Assembly (NCBI RefSeq): GCF_023715205.1
Contig: NZ_JAMBNR010000015.1
Coordinates: 62,001-126,000, forward strand
From: Mesobacillus maritimus
GTDB lineage: Bacteria > Bacillota > Bacilli > Bacillales > Cytobacillaceae
DNA: 64,000 bases
Direction: 5' to 3'
Position 1 is the stretch's first letter. The number at the start of each line of letters is the position of its first letter. The notes below the pieces were generated by a model. It worked only from the letters and a program-made list of their open reading frames with translations. It was not told the origin of the DNA and did no database searches. The translations under genes were made by a program, and so were the position numbers. Positions 55,022 through 64,000 of this stretch are shown piece after piece.

Positions 55022-56424
55022 ATTTGATTTCCCCCAAGCGCGGTTAACATCGGTCTAAATTTGATTTTGGTTTCAATATATTCACTTTCCGCTTTAGAAT
55101 CTTCGACTACGCCACAACCTGCAAATAAAGAAGCTTCCTTGCCTTGCACTAATGCGGAACGAATTGCCACAGCAAATTCCCCATTCCCGTTGAAGTCCAT
55201 CCATCCAATCGGCGCAGCATAAAACCCTCTATCTAATTCTTCAATTTCTCTAATTTTTGCGACAGCAGGTTCTTTCGGAAGGCCTCCTAATGCTGGTGTT
55301 GGGTGAAGTCTGTTCACTACATTAAATAAACTAGTTCCTTCTCGACTTTTCCCTACCACAGGAGTATATAAATGTTGAATAAATTTTGTTTTCATTAATT
55401 GTGGTTTATTAGGTAAAATGACTTCATCACATGTTTCTTCCATTGCTTCCTTAATCATTTCAACAACATAATGATGTTCAATTAAATTTTTGGGGTCATT
55501 AAGTAGGCTTTCGCCTAACCTTTCATCTTCTATTTGATCTTTCCCCCTAGCAATGGACCCAGCGAGGCAAGTAGAGAAATATTGATTGTTCTCCTTTTTG
55601 ACTAATCTTTCAGGTGTAGCACCAATAAAACAATCACCATTCACTTCAAAAGCAAAAATATAGCTTTCTTTTTGCTCCATTAATAAATGAGATAACACTC
55701 TTTCCACTTGAACTGGATTTTCGAAACGAAGCCGCAATTCCCGTGCGAGAACAACCTTTTTTAAGTCGCTTTCCTGGAAAGACTTCACAAGATTTGTAAC
55801 AGATTCTTTCCACTCTTCTGGGTGAATTTCCTGTATATCATTTATTACAGGTTCTGTAAACTCCGGAACAGAACTTCCACTTTCTAATAAGGCCTGACGT
55901 TCTACGGTTACCTTTTCAACCAAGCGAAGGTCATCCTGCTGTGAGCAAATAATATTAGTCGTTAAATACGCTTGTCCCTTGATAATTGTTAACATATATT
56001 TAGGAAGATGAAAGAGTGATTCCGTAAACTTCTCCCAAAGTCTAGTCTTTTTCTTTAAAGGATCAAAGCTGAATCCACCAAATAGAGTAGGGCCACTTCC
56101 GGCATTTGTCTGTTCACCGACAATAACTGCATCTTTTAATACATGCTGCCATTTCTCTTCTATCTCATCAAAACGATTTATCTTCATTTCCGATTGAATT
56201 TGTTTAGCAACACCCAATCCAACGATAATCTGCTCTCCATCTGGGTCTTTCCAAAAAAATCTTTCTCCTACAAAACATTTATTTCCGTTAGCATAAAACT
56301 GATAAGGATCAATCCAATTCACCTTTTGGACTTCACTTGCCAATACGGAATGAGAAAAATGCTTTGCTTTATCAATGGCAATAGCAATTCCTTGCCTCAA
56401 TTCTGTATCCTGAATGGTAACCAA
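55018..56424 (-). CDS. menF: Isochorismate synthase MenF
   Basis: 468 residues from TTG 56424, which has GGGGGG 6 nt upstream; an ATG at 56463 in frame has no ribosome site. Chorismate-binding domain signatures: FIGATPERLVKK near 290, TCLAGSIARGKD, HHYVVEMIKE, and LHPTPALGGLPKEPA with GFYAAPIGWMD. It isomerises chorismate to isochorismate, the first menaquinone step. It is the first gene of the men operon, divergent from menA. Confidence 0.94.
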   Translation of the reverse strand: MVTIQDTELRQGIAIAIDKAKHFSHSVLASEVQKVNWIDPYQFYANGNKCFVGERFFWKDPDGEQIIVGLGVAKQIQSEMKINRFDEIEEKWQHVLKDAVIVGEQTNAGSGPTLFGGFSFDPLKKKTRLWEKFTESLFHLPKYMLTIIKGQAYLTTNIICSQQDDLRLVEKVTVERQALLESGSSVPEFTEPVINDIQEIHPEEWKESVTNLVKSFQESDLKKVVLARELRLRFENPVQVERVLSHLLMEQKESYIFAFEVNGDCFIGATPERLVKKENNQYFSTCLAGSIARGKDQIEDERLGESLLNDPKNLIEHHYVVEMIKEAMEETCDEVILPNKPQLMKTKFIQHLYTPVVGKSREGTSLFNVVNRLHPTPALGGLPKEPAVAKIREIEELDRGFYAAPIGWMDFNGNGEFAVAIRSALVQGKEASLFAGCGVVEDSKAESEYIETKIKFRPMLTALGGNQI

Positions 56425-56695
56425 ATCTATCCCCCCAATAACAGATCTCTTACCTGTTATCACACGTTTTCAAACTTATTTTAAGATACACTTCCTATAT
56501 TACAATGTCAACAAGACACCCTTCCACAAACTAGTTTTATCCTTATTATATATTACGCTAGATCAATTCCCCTTAAGCAGAATACAAGAAGGGAAAACTA
56601 CCCATAACTCCCTTGAAATTGTATTTGACAGGCTAGTATCCTCGACATACACTTTATATTGTAAGGAAGATTTACTAGTTGTTTTGGTTATCCTT

Positions 56696-56724
56696 TTGAC
56701 AAAAATAAGTATTATTGATACTAT
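56696..56724 (+). promoter_or_regulatory. Promoter of menA
   Basis: A perfect TTGACA and TACTAT are separated by 17 bp, 52 bp before the menA start. The region 56425-56695 between menF and menA shows no other feature I can support. Confidence 0.55.
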
Positions 56725-56775
56725 TGTATAGTTTGTTTACAATCATTAATTATAGATAAGGGAGAGAATAGGAAA

Positions 56776-57705
56776 ATGCAAACACCTCTTCAACCTGGTT
56801 CTTCCCCAATAGCAAGTGACCAAGGAATTCAAAAGTGGTGGCAACTGACACGTCCCCATACTTTAACCGCTGCATTTGCACCAGTTCTACTTGGGACTGC
56901 ACTCGCTATTGAGGTAACATCCATTAATATACCGCTATTTTTAGCAACATTAATTGCTTGTTTGCTAATTCAAGCAGCTACAAACATGTTTAATGAGTAT
57001 TATGATTATAAGCGAGGTCTTGATACTGAAGAATCAATCGGTATTGGTGGGGCTATTGTACGAAACGGTATCAAGCCGGATACGGTAATGAGGTTAGCTC
57101 TCATTCTATACGGTATTTCAATCTTAATCGGGATTTATATCTGTATGAATACAAGCTGGTGGCTTGCTGTTATTGGACTTGTTGGAATGCTTGTTGGCTA
57201 TCTTTATACCGGCGGACCTCTCCCAATTGCATATACACCTTTTGGCGAGTTATTTGCTGGCTTTTTCATGGGACTTTTATTTATTGTTATTTCCTTTTAC
57301 ATTCAAACAGGGACTGTTACAACTACTAGCGTATTGGTCTCCATTCCGAGTTTTATTTTAGTAGGTGCCATTTTATTATCAAATAATATTCGTGATTTTG
57401 ATGGGGATAAGGATTTTGGCCGGAAAACATTGGCAATCCTCGTTGGAAAGAAAAATGCAGTTCGAGTATTAGCAGGAATGTTTATCGTTTCTTATATTTG
57501 GATTCTTGCGCTCATCATAACTGGTGTAACAACACCATGGCTAGCTGTTGTTGCTTTAAGTCTACCTAAACCCATTACAGCTGTTAAGGTCTTTAAAACA
57601 GGGAAAAACCCTCTTGAAATGATGCCTGCTATGAAAGCTACAGCTCAAACGAATACATTTTTCGCTTTGTTACTATCAGTCGGATTTTTTATTAGTTATC
57701 TGTAA
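56776..57705 (+). CDS. menA: 1,4-Dihydroxy-2-naphthoate polyprenyltransferase
   Basis: 309 residues, UbiA superfamily, about eight membrane helices. The first Asp-rich site NMFNEYYDYKRGLDTEE (near 75-91) and the second NNIRDFDGDKDFGRKTLA (near 208-225) bind the prenyl diphosphate through magnesium. It attaches the isoprenoid chain to DHNA. GGGAGAG precedes ATG. Transcribed away from menF, with a terminator directly after. Confidence 0.95.
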   Translation: MQTPLQPGSSPIASDQGIQKWWQLTRPHTLTAAFAPVLLGTALAIEVTSINIPLFLATLIACLLIQAATNMFNEYYDYKRGLDTEESIGIGGAIVRNGIKPDTVMRLALILYGISILIGIYICMNTSWWLAVIGLVGMLVGYLYTGGPLPIAYTPFGELFAGFFMGLLFIVISFYIQTGTVTTTSVLVSIPSFILVGAILLSNNIRDFDGDKDFGRKTLAILVGKKNAVRVLAGMFIVSYIWILALIITGVTTPWLAVVALSLPKPITAVKVFKTGKNPLEMMPAMKATAQTNTFFALLLSVGFFISYL

Positions 57706-57713
57706 AACAAACC

Positions 57714-57743
57714 AAAAGCCTCTGCTTCCTTGCAGAGGCTTTT
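57714..57743. terminator. Terminator of menA (bidirectional)
   Basis: AAAAGCCTCTGC pairs with GCAGAGGCTTTT around a 6-nt loop. Confidence 0.85.
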
Positions 57744-57787
57744 CATCTTTATTCTTTATAGCCCTATCACTCAAAATGATCCGTTCT

Positions 57788-60184
57788 CTACTTAAATGGT
57801 TGTATATTCCAAATTTCTTGTGCATATTCTCGAATCGTTCGATCACTCGAGAAAAATCCTGATTTAGCAACATTCACTAAGCTTTTTTCTAGCCACTCAC
57901 GACGATTGCCATATTCATTCCCGATTCTTTCTTGAATATTGGCATACGAAGCAAAATCTTTTAAAACAAAGTATTGGTCGTTATGATCTAACAGCGATTC
58001 ATATATAGCCGTAAACTCCCCATCCGTTTCAGGGAAAAAGTCATTGACTAGCTGATTAATGACTTCCTGTATTCGCCGGTCATTCTGGTAAATTTCTCGA
58101 GAATAATATCCACCATAATTTTGATAATTTAGGACGTCTTGAGCCGTTAACCCAAAAAGAAATACATTCTCTTCTCCAACAAGCTCTGTAATTTCTACAT
58201 TTGCTCCATCAAGCGTTCCTACCGTTAAGGCCCCGTTCATCATAAATTTCATATTTCCAGTTCCTGAAGCTTCTTTGCTGGCAGTTGAGATTTGCTCACT
58301 TACATCAGCTGCTGGAAATATTTTTTCTGCTAGTGACACTCGGTAATTTTCGAGAAAAACTACCTTTAACTTATCATTTACATCATGGTCGTGATTCACT
58401 TTATCGGCTACCGTATTGATTAGCTTTATCACTTTTTTAGCGAAGTAATATCCTGGAGAGGCTTTCGCACCAAATATAAAGGTCCTAGGATAGTACGGCA
58501 AACTAGGGTCCTTCTTCAAACGATTATACATGTACATGATATGGAGCACGTTCAACAGCTGTCGTTTATATGCATGCAATCTTTTTACCTGAACATCAAA
58601 GATTGAATTTGGGTCAACAGCAATCCCATTTTTCTCATATATAATCTTGGAAAGAATTTGTTTATTCTCCGTCTTTATTTTCCCGAATTCAGCTAAGAAA
58701 GCATCATCCTGCTTAAAGCGAAGAAGGTCTTCTAATTTAGTTGTGTCTTTAATCCAGCTCCCTCCAATTGCTTCCGTAATCAACTTAGCGAGCTTCGGAT
58801 TAGCCTTATTTAACCAACGCCGATGAGTGATGCCGTTTGTTTTGTTGTTAAAGCGTTCGGGATAAATTTGATAATAAGCATTCATTTCTCTTTCCTTAAG
58901 GATTTCTGTATGAAGTTTAGCTACCCCATTAATACTATGTGTTCCAACAATAGCCAGCGGCGCCATTTTCACTTCCCCATGGGCGATTACAGCCATATTT
59001 TCAATTCGGTCCCAATCCCCTGGATAAAGATCCCACAATTTCTGGCAAAATCGCTCATTAATTTCTTCAATAATCATAAAAATCCTAGGAAGTAATGGCT
59101 GAAAAATCCGAATTGGCCAGCGTTCCAAGGCCTCGGATAAAGTTGTATGATTTGTATAAGACAACGTGTTGACCGTAATATGCCATGCCTCTTCCCACCC
59201 AAATCCTTCTTCATCGATGAGGATTCTCATTAATTCGGGAACGGCTAAAGCTGGGTGAGTATCATTAATATGAATACCGATATTCTGATGAAATTCTGAC
59301 AAGCTCTGCTTCTGTTTTTTATACTCCGTAACAATGGAATGCAAACTTGCAGCAACTAATAAATATTGTTGTTTTAACCTGAGAATTTTCCCCTCATCAT
59401 GAGTATCATCTGGATAGAGGAATTCAGAAATGGCCTCTGTTTCTTGTTTATATTTTAAATGATCAATATTATGCGAAAAACGGGAAGGCTCTGCACTCCA
59501 CAAGCGCAGAGTATTTACTGTTTCCGTCTCATGACCAATGACTGGAAGATCATACGGAACAGCCGTGACAACCTCAGCATCTTGATGCCGGAATTTTAGC
59601 TTACCATTTTCATCGTAACTCTCCACCTGACCCCAAAAACGGATATCAACCGAATCATCCGCTCTTCTAACTTCCCAAACATGCCCGTGCCTCAACCACT
59701 GTTCTGGGAGTTCGACTTGGTAACCTTCAATGATTTTCTGTTCAAATAACCCATGTTTATAGCGAATACCACACCCATGTCCCGGAAGATTTAAAGTCGC
59801 GAGCGAATCTAAAAAACATGCTGCTAACCGACCTAACCCCCCGTTTCCAAGGCCGGCATCAGCCTCAATCTCTTCAAGCTCCTCAAGGTCAATTCCTAGC
59901 TCATTGAGTCCCTCCGTTACAATCTCTTCAATTCCAAGATTCATTAAATTATGGCGTAACAGCCGCCCTAATAAAAACTCAATGGATAGATAATAGATTT
60001 GCTTCTTTCCTTCCTGACGATAAAGGTCTCCTGTTTGAATCCAATTTGCACTAACATATTCCCGAATCATTAGACCTAAGGTTTGAAACTGTTCTCGTTT
60101 CGTACTTTCAGTGAATATGGTTCCAAATGTCATTTCAAGTTTTTTTAAATACGCTTCCTTAAACTCAAGTTTATTGGCAAACAT
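57788..60184 (-). CDS. glgP: Glycogen phosphorylase
   Basis: 798 residues from ATG 60184 (GGAGAG upstream). The PLP-binding signature EASGTGNMKFMMNGALTVGT near 645 holds the Schiff-base lysine, and GLGNGGLGRLAACFLDS near 115 is typical. IGIHINDTHPALAVPE and VFLENYRVSLAEKI line the active site. It releases glucose-1-phosphate from glycogen. It is the last gene of glgBCDAP and overlaps glgA by 14 bp. Confidence 0.96.
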   Translation of the reverse strand: MFANKLEFKEAYLKKLEMTFGTIFTESTKREQFQTLGLMIREYVSANWIQTGDLYRQEGKKQIYYLSIEFLLGRLLRHNLMNLGIEEIVTEGLNELGIDLEELEEIEADAGLGNGGLGRLAACFLDSLATLNLPGHGCGIRYKHGLFEQKIIEGYQVELPEQWLRHGHVWEVRRADDSVDIRFWGQVESYDENGKLKFRHQDAEVVTAVPYDLPVIGHETETVNTLRLWSAEPSRFSHNIDHLKYKQETEAISEFLYPDDTHDEGKILRLKQQYLLVAASLHSIVTEYKKQKQSLSEFHQNIGIHINDTHPALAVPELMRILIDEEGFGWEEAWHITVNTLSYTNHTTLSEALERWPIRIFQPLLPRIFMIIEEINERFCQKLWDLYPGDWDRIENMAVIAHGEVKMAPLAIVGTHSINGVAKLHTEILKEREMNAYYQIYPERFNNKTNGITHRRWLNKANPKLAKLITEAIGGSWIKDTTKLEDLLRFKQDDAFLAEFGKIKTENKQILSKIIYEKNGIAVDPNSIFDVQVKRLHAYKRQLLNVLHIMYMYNRLKKDPSLPYYPRTFIFGAKASPGYYFAKKVIKLINTVADKVNHDHDVNDKLKVVFLENYRVSLAEKIFPAADVSEQISTASKEASGTGNMKFMMNGALTVGTLDGANVEITELVGEENVFLFGLTAQDVLNYQNYGGYYSREIYQNDRRIQEVINQLVNDFFPETDGEFTAIYESLLDHNDQYFVLKDFASYANIQERIGNEYGNRREWLEKSLVNVAKSGFFSSDRTIREYAQEIWNIQPFK

Positions 60185-61622
60185 AAACACTCTCCTTGGT
60201 TAGGTCAGCGTATAATTGCTGATAAATTTTAGCAGACTGCGCCCAACTAAAATCAAGCTGCATAACGTGCTCCACTAACTGATTCCATTGTTTAGGATCT
60301 TTAAAGTATTCCAGCGCTCTTTCTATGGTATACAACATGTCATGTGCATTGAAATTCGTAAACGTAAAACCATTTCCTGTCCCAACTTCTCCATTATAGG
60401 ATTTGACTGTGTCATTCAAACCACCGGTCTCCCTTACGATTGGGATGGAACCATAACGAAGCGCAATCAGCTGGCTAAGCCCGCAAGGTTCAAATTTTGA
60501 TGGCATGAGGAAGAAATCAGATCCAGCGTAAACCCGATGTGCGAGTCCCTCATCAAACCCAATAAAAACCTTACACTGATTGTAATATTGAATCGACATT
60601 TGACTGAAGAAATACTCAAACTCTCTTTCACCGGTTCCAAGAACAATTAACTGTGCACCTGTATCCATGATTTCATGGAAAACGCCTCTAACAAGTTCTA
60701 AACCTTTTTGTTTCGTTAATCTCGTAACCATCGCAATCAGTGGAATTTCTTTATCTTGTGGCAAGCCAAACTGTTTTTGAAGTTCTAGTTTATTAAGTAG
60801 ATGAGCTTCTGTATCTGTCCCATCATATTGACTGGCAATTAGAGTATCTGTTTTTGGATTATACATTTCATAATCAATGCCATTTAAAATTCCCACTAAA
60901 TCAGCTTCCCGACTTCTCAGCACACCGTCCATTTTTTCGCCAAAGTAAACAGTTTGAATTTCATTCATATAGGTCGGGCTGACTGTAGTAATTTTATCAG
61001 CAGTTAGTAGCGCAGCTTTCATAAATGAAACATTTCCATAGAATTCGAGCAACTCAGTTCGACACTCCTGTGCATTGAGCCCAAACAAGTCTCCTAGAAT
61101 GTCATAAGGGAAGATACCTTGGAATTGCAAATTATGAATCGTAAAAACTGTTTGAATGGTATTATAACCATCACGTTCACGATATTGTTCTTGTAATAAA
61201 AATGGAACCATCCCTGTATGCCAATCGTGACAGTGGATCACATCTGGATAAAAATCAATTTCACTTATACTTTCAAGAATCGCCCTATTAAAATAAGCGA
61301 ATTGCTCTCCTTCATCAAAGTCCCCATACATTTGCCTACGTTTGAAATAATACTCATTGTCTATGAAATAATAAGTTACCCCGTCTAGCTCAAGCATATC
61401 AATTCCACAATATTGGTTACGCCAGCCAACTGGGACAATAAATTCAGCGATTTTTTTCATTTTTTTCTTATACTCATCTGGGATGAGTTGATATTTTGGT
61501 AGAATGACGCGAACATCCATACCAAGAGAATTCAATTCTTTAGGAAGAGAGCCGGCAACATCTGCAAGCCCACCGGATTTGACAAATGGTACACATTCTG
61601 ATACAGCAAACAATATTTTCAC
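60171..61622 (-). CDS. glgA: Glycogen synthase (ADP-glucose)
   Basis: 483 residues from GTG 61622, which gives the family N-terminus MKILFAVSEC; a GTG at 61634 is the alternative and overlaps the ribosome site GGGAGAG. GT5 signatures: KSGGLADVAGSLP (ADP-glucose binding, residues 16-28), HCHDWHTGM near 125, and MPSKFEPCGLSQLIALRYG near 375 with catalytic Glu. It extends alpha-1,4-glucan. It overlaps glgD by 4 bp and glgP by 14 bp. Confidence 0.95.
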   Translation of the reverse strand: MKILFAVSECVPFVKSGGLADVAGSLPKELNSLGMDVRVILPKYQLIPDEYKKKMKKIAEFIVPVGWRNQYCGIDMLELDGVTYYFIDNEYYFKRRQMYGDFDEGEQFAYFNRAILESISEIDFYPDVIHCHDWHTGMVPFLLQEQYRERDGYNTIQTVFTIHNLQFQGIFPYDILGDLFGLNAQECRTELLEFYGNVSFMKAALLTADKITTVSPTYMNEIQTVYFGEKMDGVLRSREADLVGILNGIDYEMYNPKTDTLIASQYDGTDTEAHLLNKLELQKQFGLPQDKEIPLIAMVTRLTKQKGLELVRGVFHEIMDTGAQLIVLGTGEREFEYFFSQMSIQYYNQCKVFIGFDEGLAHRVYAGSDFFLMPSKFEPCGLSQLIALRYGSIPIVRETGGLNDTVKSYNGEVGTGNGFTFTNFNAHDMLYTIERALEYFKDPKQWNQLVEHVMQLDFSWAQSAKIYQQLYADLTKESVYVCQ

Positions 61623-62650
61623 GAACTTACACACTCTCCCTTTACGATTGAACCTTTCCGTAATATCTTCGGAACCTGCTCTGTCCCAATAATCGTTGTA
61701 CCTTGTTCAATTTTTACGTCTTTGTCTAAGATTACATGCTCTAACACACAGTTTTCTTGGATGACTGTTTTTTGCATGATAATGCTGTTCTTCACTACCG
61801 CTCCTTTCGCAATATGCACACCGCGAGCGATAATGCTATTTTCAACCGTACCTTCGATTTGAGCACCATTAGCAATCATTGAATTAAAAACAACCGCTGA
61901 ACTCGTATATCGAGTCGGTGGCTCATCTTTTACCTTTGTTAAAATAGGGCGCTCTTGTAAAAATAACTTTTCCCAAATCTCTCGGTTTAGTAACTCCATA
62001 CTAGCAGCATAGTAAGTACTGATGGAATCAACCGTTAGAGCGTAACCTTCATACGAATAATGACAAACACGGTAAGGACTGTTTAAATCCGTCACAACAT
62101 CTTTCATATTCAAGTAACCTGTTTCTTTTCTAGTATGAATCAAATCTAATAATAAAGAGGTTTTTACCAGAAAAAGATTGATAGACCTGCCGTTTTTTTG
62201 TACTTCTGTAATATCACAATTGCTATCAATATGCCAATCAAGGAGTGGCGAGAAATCCATATTGAAAATGGTGTTTGCATTCGAGATTAAGCAGTACTCT
62301 TGCGTACTCCTAGTTAAGAAATCCATATTCTCAGCAAAATGTTCAAATGAATTTATACCAAAAATAGGTTTATCAAGCCTTGGAGAAGGGAAGAAGAATA
62401 ATCCATCCCGCTTTCGATTTAGGTCCCAGTTTTTACCTGAGCCTAAATGATCCATTAAGGAACGGTATTGAAATTTCGGAAAAATTGCAACGCTCTGGAT
62501 ACCCGAATTCACCATATTTGACAAGATAAAATCGATTAGACGATAACGACCACCAAATGGGATGGCTGCAACTGATCGATGAGAGGTTAATTCTTCTAGG
62601 TCCTCTATATGTGTTGTAGCATCGATTACACCTAATAAATGTTTATTCAC
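61619..62650 (-). CDS. glgD: Glucose-1-phosphate adenylyltransferase-like subunit GlgD
   Basis: 343 residues from GTG 62650 (GGGAGTG upstream); a TTG six codons earlier is possible. Nucleotidyltransferase-like N-domain starting LLGVIDATTHIEDL, where the canonical GGQGSRL of GlgC is absent, then RYRLIDFILSNMVNSGI and a left-handed beta-helix C-terminus. GlgD is the regulatory partner that boosts GlgC activity in Bacillus. Located between glgC and glgA. Confidence 0.93.
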   Translation of the reverse strand: MNKHLLGVIDATTHIEDLEELTSHRSVAAIPFGGRYRLIDFILSNMVNSGIQSVAIFPKFQYRSLMDHLGSGKNWDLNRKRDGLFFFPSPRLDKPIFGINSFEHFAENMDFLTRSTQEYCLISNANTIFNMDFSPLLDWHIDSNCDITEVQKNGRSINLFLVKTSLLLDLIHTRKETGYLNMKDVVTDLNSPYRVCHYSYEGYALTVDSISTYYAASMELLNREIWEKLFLQERPILTKVKDEPPTRYTSSAVVFNSMIANGAQIEGTVENSIIARGVHIAKGAVVKNSIIMQKTVIQENCVLEHVILDKDVKIEQGTTIIGTEQVPKILRKGSIVKGECVSS

Positions 62651-62669
62651 TTTATATATCACTCCCAAA

Positions 62670-63821
62670 CTAGTTAGTTATCATTTCTTCTAGCATCTCA
62701 TCAGAAACTAGAAGAATTTCGCCTTCTTCTTTTGGGCGAATAACAGAACCTGCAGTTATTTTTACTCCAGAAGAAACAATCGCATTCTCAATGTAGCAAC
62801 CTTTTTCAATGATGGCATCCGGCATAATAACAGAGTCTTTAATGACTGAATCTTTTCCAATTGATACGCCTTGAAACACGACAGTCCTAATAACATTCCC
62901 TTCAATTGTACAACCCTCATTGACTAGTGAATTCGTGATAATGGCGTCCTTGCTAATATATTGAGGGGGTTGATTTGGATTAACCGAATATATTCGCCAA
63001 CTTTGATCAAATAAATCTAGTTCATTGTTATCATCTAACAAATCCATATTTGCCTCCCAAAGGCTTTGCACAGTCCCAACGTCTTTCCAATATCCTTTAA
63101 ATGGGTATGCAAAAAGATCCTTTTGATCCTGAAGCATTTTTGGTAATATATCTTTGCCAAAATCATGGCTAGAATTAGGATTCTGTTCATCCATTAGGAG
63201 ATACGCCTCAAGTACTTTCCAATTAAAGATATAAATCCCCATCGAAGCTAAATTGCTTTTTGGTTCCTTAGGTTTTTCATCAAACTCAACAACTTGATGA
63301 TTGTTATCTGTATTCAGAATTCCAAAGCGATTTGCTTCCTCCCAAGGAACTTGAACAACGGATACCGTTGCATCGGCCCCTTTTTGTATATGATAATCCA
63401 ACATTAATTCATAGTTCATTTTATAAATATGATCTCCAGATAGAATCAGGACATATTCAGGATCATATTGTTGGAGATAATTGAGATTTTGAAAAATTGC
63501 ACTTGCTGTACCGGTATACCACTTCATTTCTGTTGATGCAGTATAGGGAGGGAGTACTGTAACCCCTCCATCCTTCCGATCCAAATCCCACGCACTACCA
63601 ATCCCAATATAGGAATTTAAAATAAGAGGTTGATATTGAGTTAACACACCAACGGTATCTATACCTGAGTTTGTGCAGTTACTTAATGGAAAATCAATAA
63701 TCCGATATTTCCCGCCAAAGGGAACAGCAGGCTTTGCAAGGTTTTTTGTTAACGAATTCAATCTACTTCCCTGTCCTCCTGCTAGTAGCATTGCGACGAT
63801 CTTTTGCTTTTTCTTTTGCAT
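62670..63821 (-). CDS. glgC: Glucose-1-phosphate adenylyltransferase (ADP-glucose pyrophosphorylase), catalytic subunit
   Basis: 383 residues. The pyrophosphorylase signature [12 protein letters not shown] lies at residues 14-25. [29 protein letters not shown] and [10 protein letters not shown] follow, with a beta-helix C-terminus. It makes ADP-glucose for GlgA. AAGGGGAAGG precedes ATG. The start lies inside the end of glgB (59-bp overlap) and the stop is 19 bp before the glgD start. Confidence 0.95.
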   Translation of the reverse strand: MQKKKQKIVAMLLAGGQGSRLNSLTKNLAKPAVPFGGKYRIIDFPLSNCTNSGIDTVGVLTQYQPLILNSYIGIGSAWDLDRKDGGVTVLPPYTASTEMKWYTGTASAIFQNLNYLQQYDPEYVLILSGDHIYKMNYELMLDYHIQKGADATVSVVQVPWEEANRFGILNTDNNHQVVEFDEKPKEPKSNLASMGIYIFNWKVLEAYLLMDEQNPNSSHDFGKDILPKMLQDQKDLFAYPFKGYWKDVGTVQSLWEANMDLLDDNNELDLFDQSWRIYSVNPNQPPQYISKDAIITNSLVNEGCTIEGNVIRTVVFQGVSIGKDSVIKDSVIMPDAIIEKGCYIENAIVSSGVKITAGSVIRPKEEGEILLVSDEMLEEMITN

Positions 63822-63999
63822 TTATTACCTTCCCCTTTCTCTTTTTAACCGGTCGAAATATGGATATCCCAAACGGAGCAAGTGAAAATTCAATAGAATA
63901 AGGATGTCCATGAAACTCAATCTCTTCGGTCACGATTGGTCGTTTATTTATAACCCCAGAGCCTCCAAATTCAGCACTATCACTATTTAGGATTTCTCG
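63763..63999 (-). CDS. glgB: C-terminal part of 1,4-alpha-glucan branching enzyme (5' part beyond window)
   Basis: The minus-strand frame is open from the window edge to TAG at 63765-63763, 78 residues. [15 protein letters not shown] followed by an all-beta segment and [14 protein letters not shown] is the C-terminal domain of GlgB. A basic tail ([18 protein letters not shown] and following) runs 59 bp into glgC, longer than usual. GlgB introduces alpha-1,6 branches. As first gene of glgBCDAP its promoter lies outside the window. Confidence 0.85.
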   Translation of the reverse strand, partial: REILNSDSAEFGGSGVINKRPIVTEEIEFHGHPYSIEFSLAPFGISIFRPVKKRKGKVINAKEKAKDRRNATSRRTGK

Positions 64000-64000
64000 G

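Noticed and set aside
56414-56731. Open frame between menF and menA
   Set aside because: Overlaps the menF start and the menA promoter; composition is not protein-like.

Overview
The window is chromosomal DNA of an AT-rich, endospore-forming, facultatively anaerobic member of the Bacillaceae. Gene content and order follow the 'yt' region of Bacillus subtilis: ytgP, ytfP, cse60, ytwF, leuS, a yttB-type transporter, ytqAB, ytpAB, ytoA, asnB, metK, pckA, ytmBA, ytlACD, ytkD, dps, ytzI, luxS, ytjA/yidD, ytiB, the men operon and the glg operon. Regulation is also typical of Bacillus: a T-box leader on leuS, a SAM riboswitch on metK, and sigma-A type promoters with strong Shine-Dalgarno sites, often paired with TTG or GTG starts. 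I see no rRNA, tRNA, CRISPR array, transposase or prophage gene.

Layout. 1-4.7 kb: lipid II flippase-like ytgP, flavoprotein ytfP, sporulation gene cse60 and a NERD-domain protein. 4.7-5.2 kb: a 52-bp tandem array in which most units are shaped like an intrinsic terminator. 5.3-8 kb: a CoA-transferase pair facing an acetoacetate decarboxylase, with a cre-like site between them. 8-11.6 kb: ytwF and leuS. 11.8-14.8 kb: the lutABC lactate-oxidation operon. 15-16.4 kb: an MFS transporter preceded by a 5-bp microsatellite.

16.6-26.5 kb is the outstanding region: one long minus-strand operon carrying a cytochrome c nitrite reductase (nrfHA) and its own System I (Ccm) cytochrome c maturation set: ccmE, F, H, a short ccmI-like gene, A, B, C, D (43 codons) and G. 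It also holds two or three uncharacterised membrane proteins. System I is unusual in Bacillaceae, which normally use System II (ResB/ResC). CcmE is the CxxxY type and CcmH keeps only one cysteine. The operon is headed by an Fnr-type box at a class II position, a leader terminator and a Rex/Fnr-like box.

26.5-48.4 kb: the conserved backbone resumes with tRNA-modification genes ytqAB, the terpenoid gene ytpB, asnB, metK, pckA (with a CcpN box), an ABC importer, Dps (with a sigma-B type promoter), LuxS, carbonic anhydrases and an orphan zinc-binding lipoprotein under a Zur box. It ends with flavohaemoglobin hmp, which has an Fnr-type box centred at -41.5. 48.9-57.7 kb: menFDHBEC with divergent menA (menaquinone, the quinol that would feed NrfH). 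57.8-64 kb: glgBCDAP, with glgB cut by the window edge.

Taken together, the accessory modules (lactate oxidation to reduced quinone, menaquinone synthesis, NrfHA, flavohaemoglobin) suggest a respiratory chain reducing nitrite to ammonium under oxygen limitation, with NO detoxification. That is inference from content. At least two families of dispersed intergenic repeats occur: four copies of a roughly 50-bp element and two clusters of an AAAGCGGAAGCG-type element.
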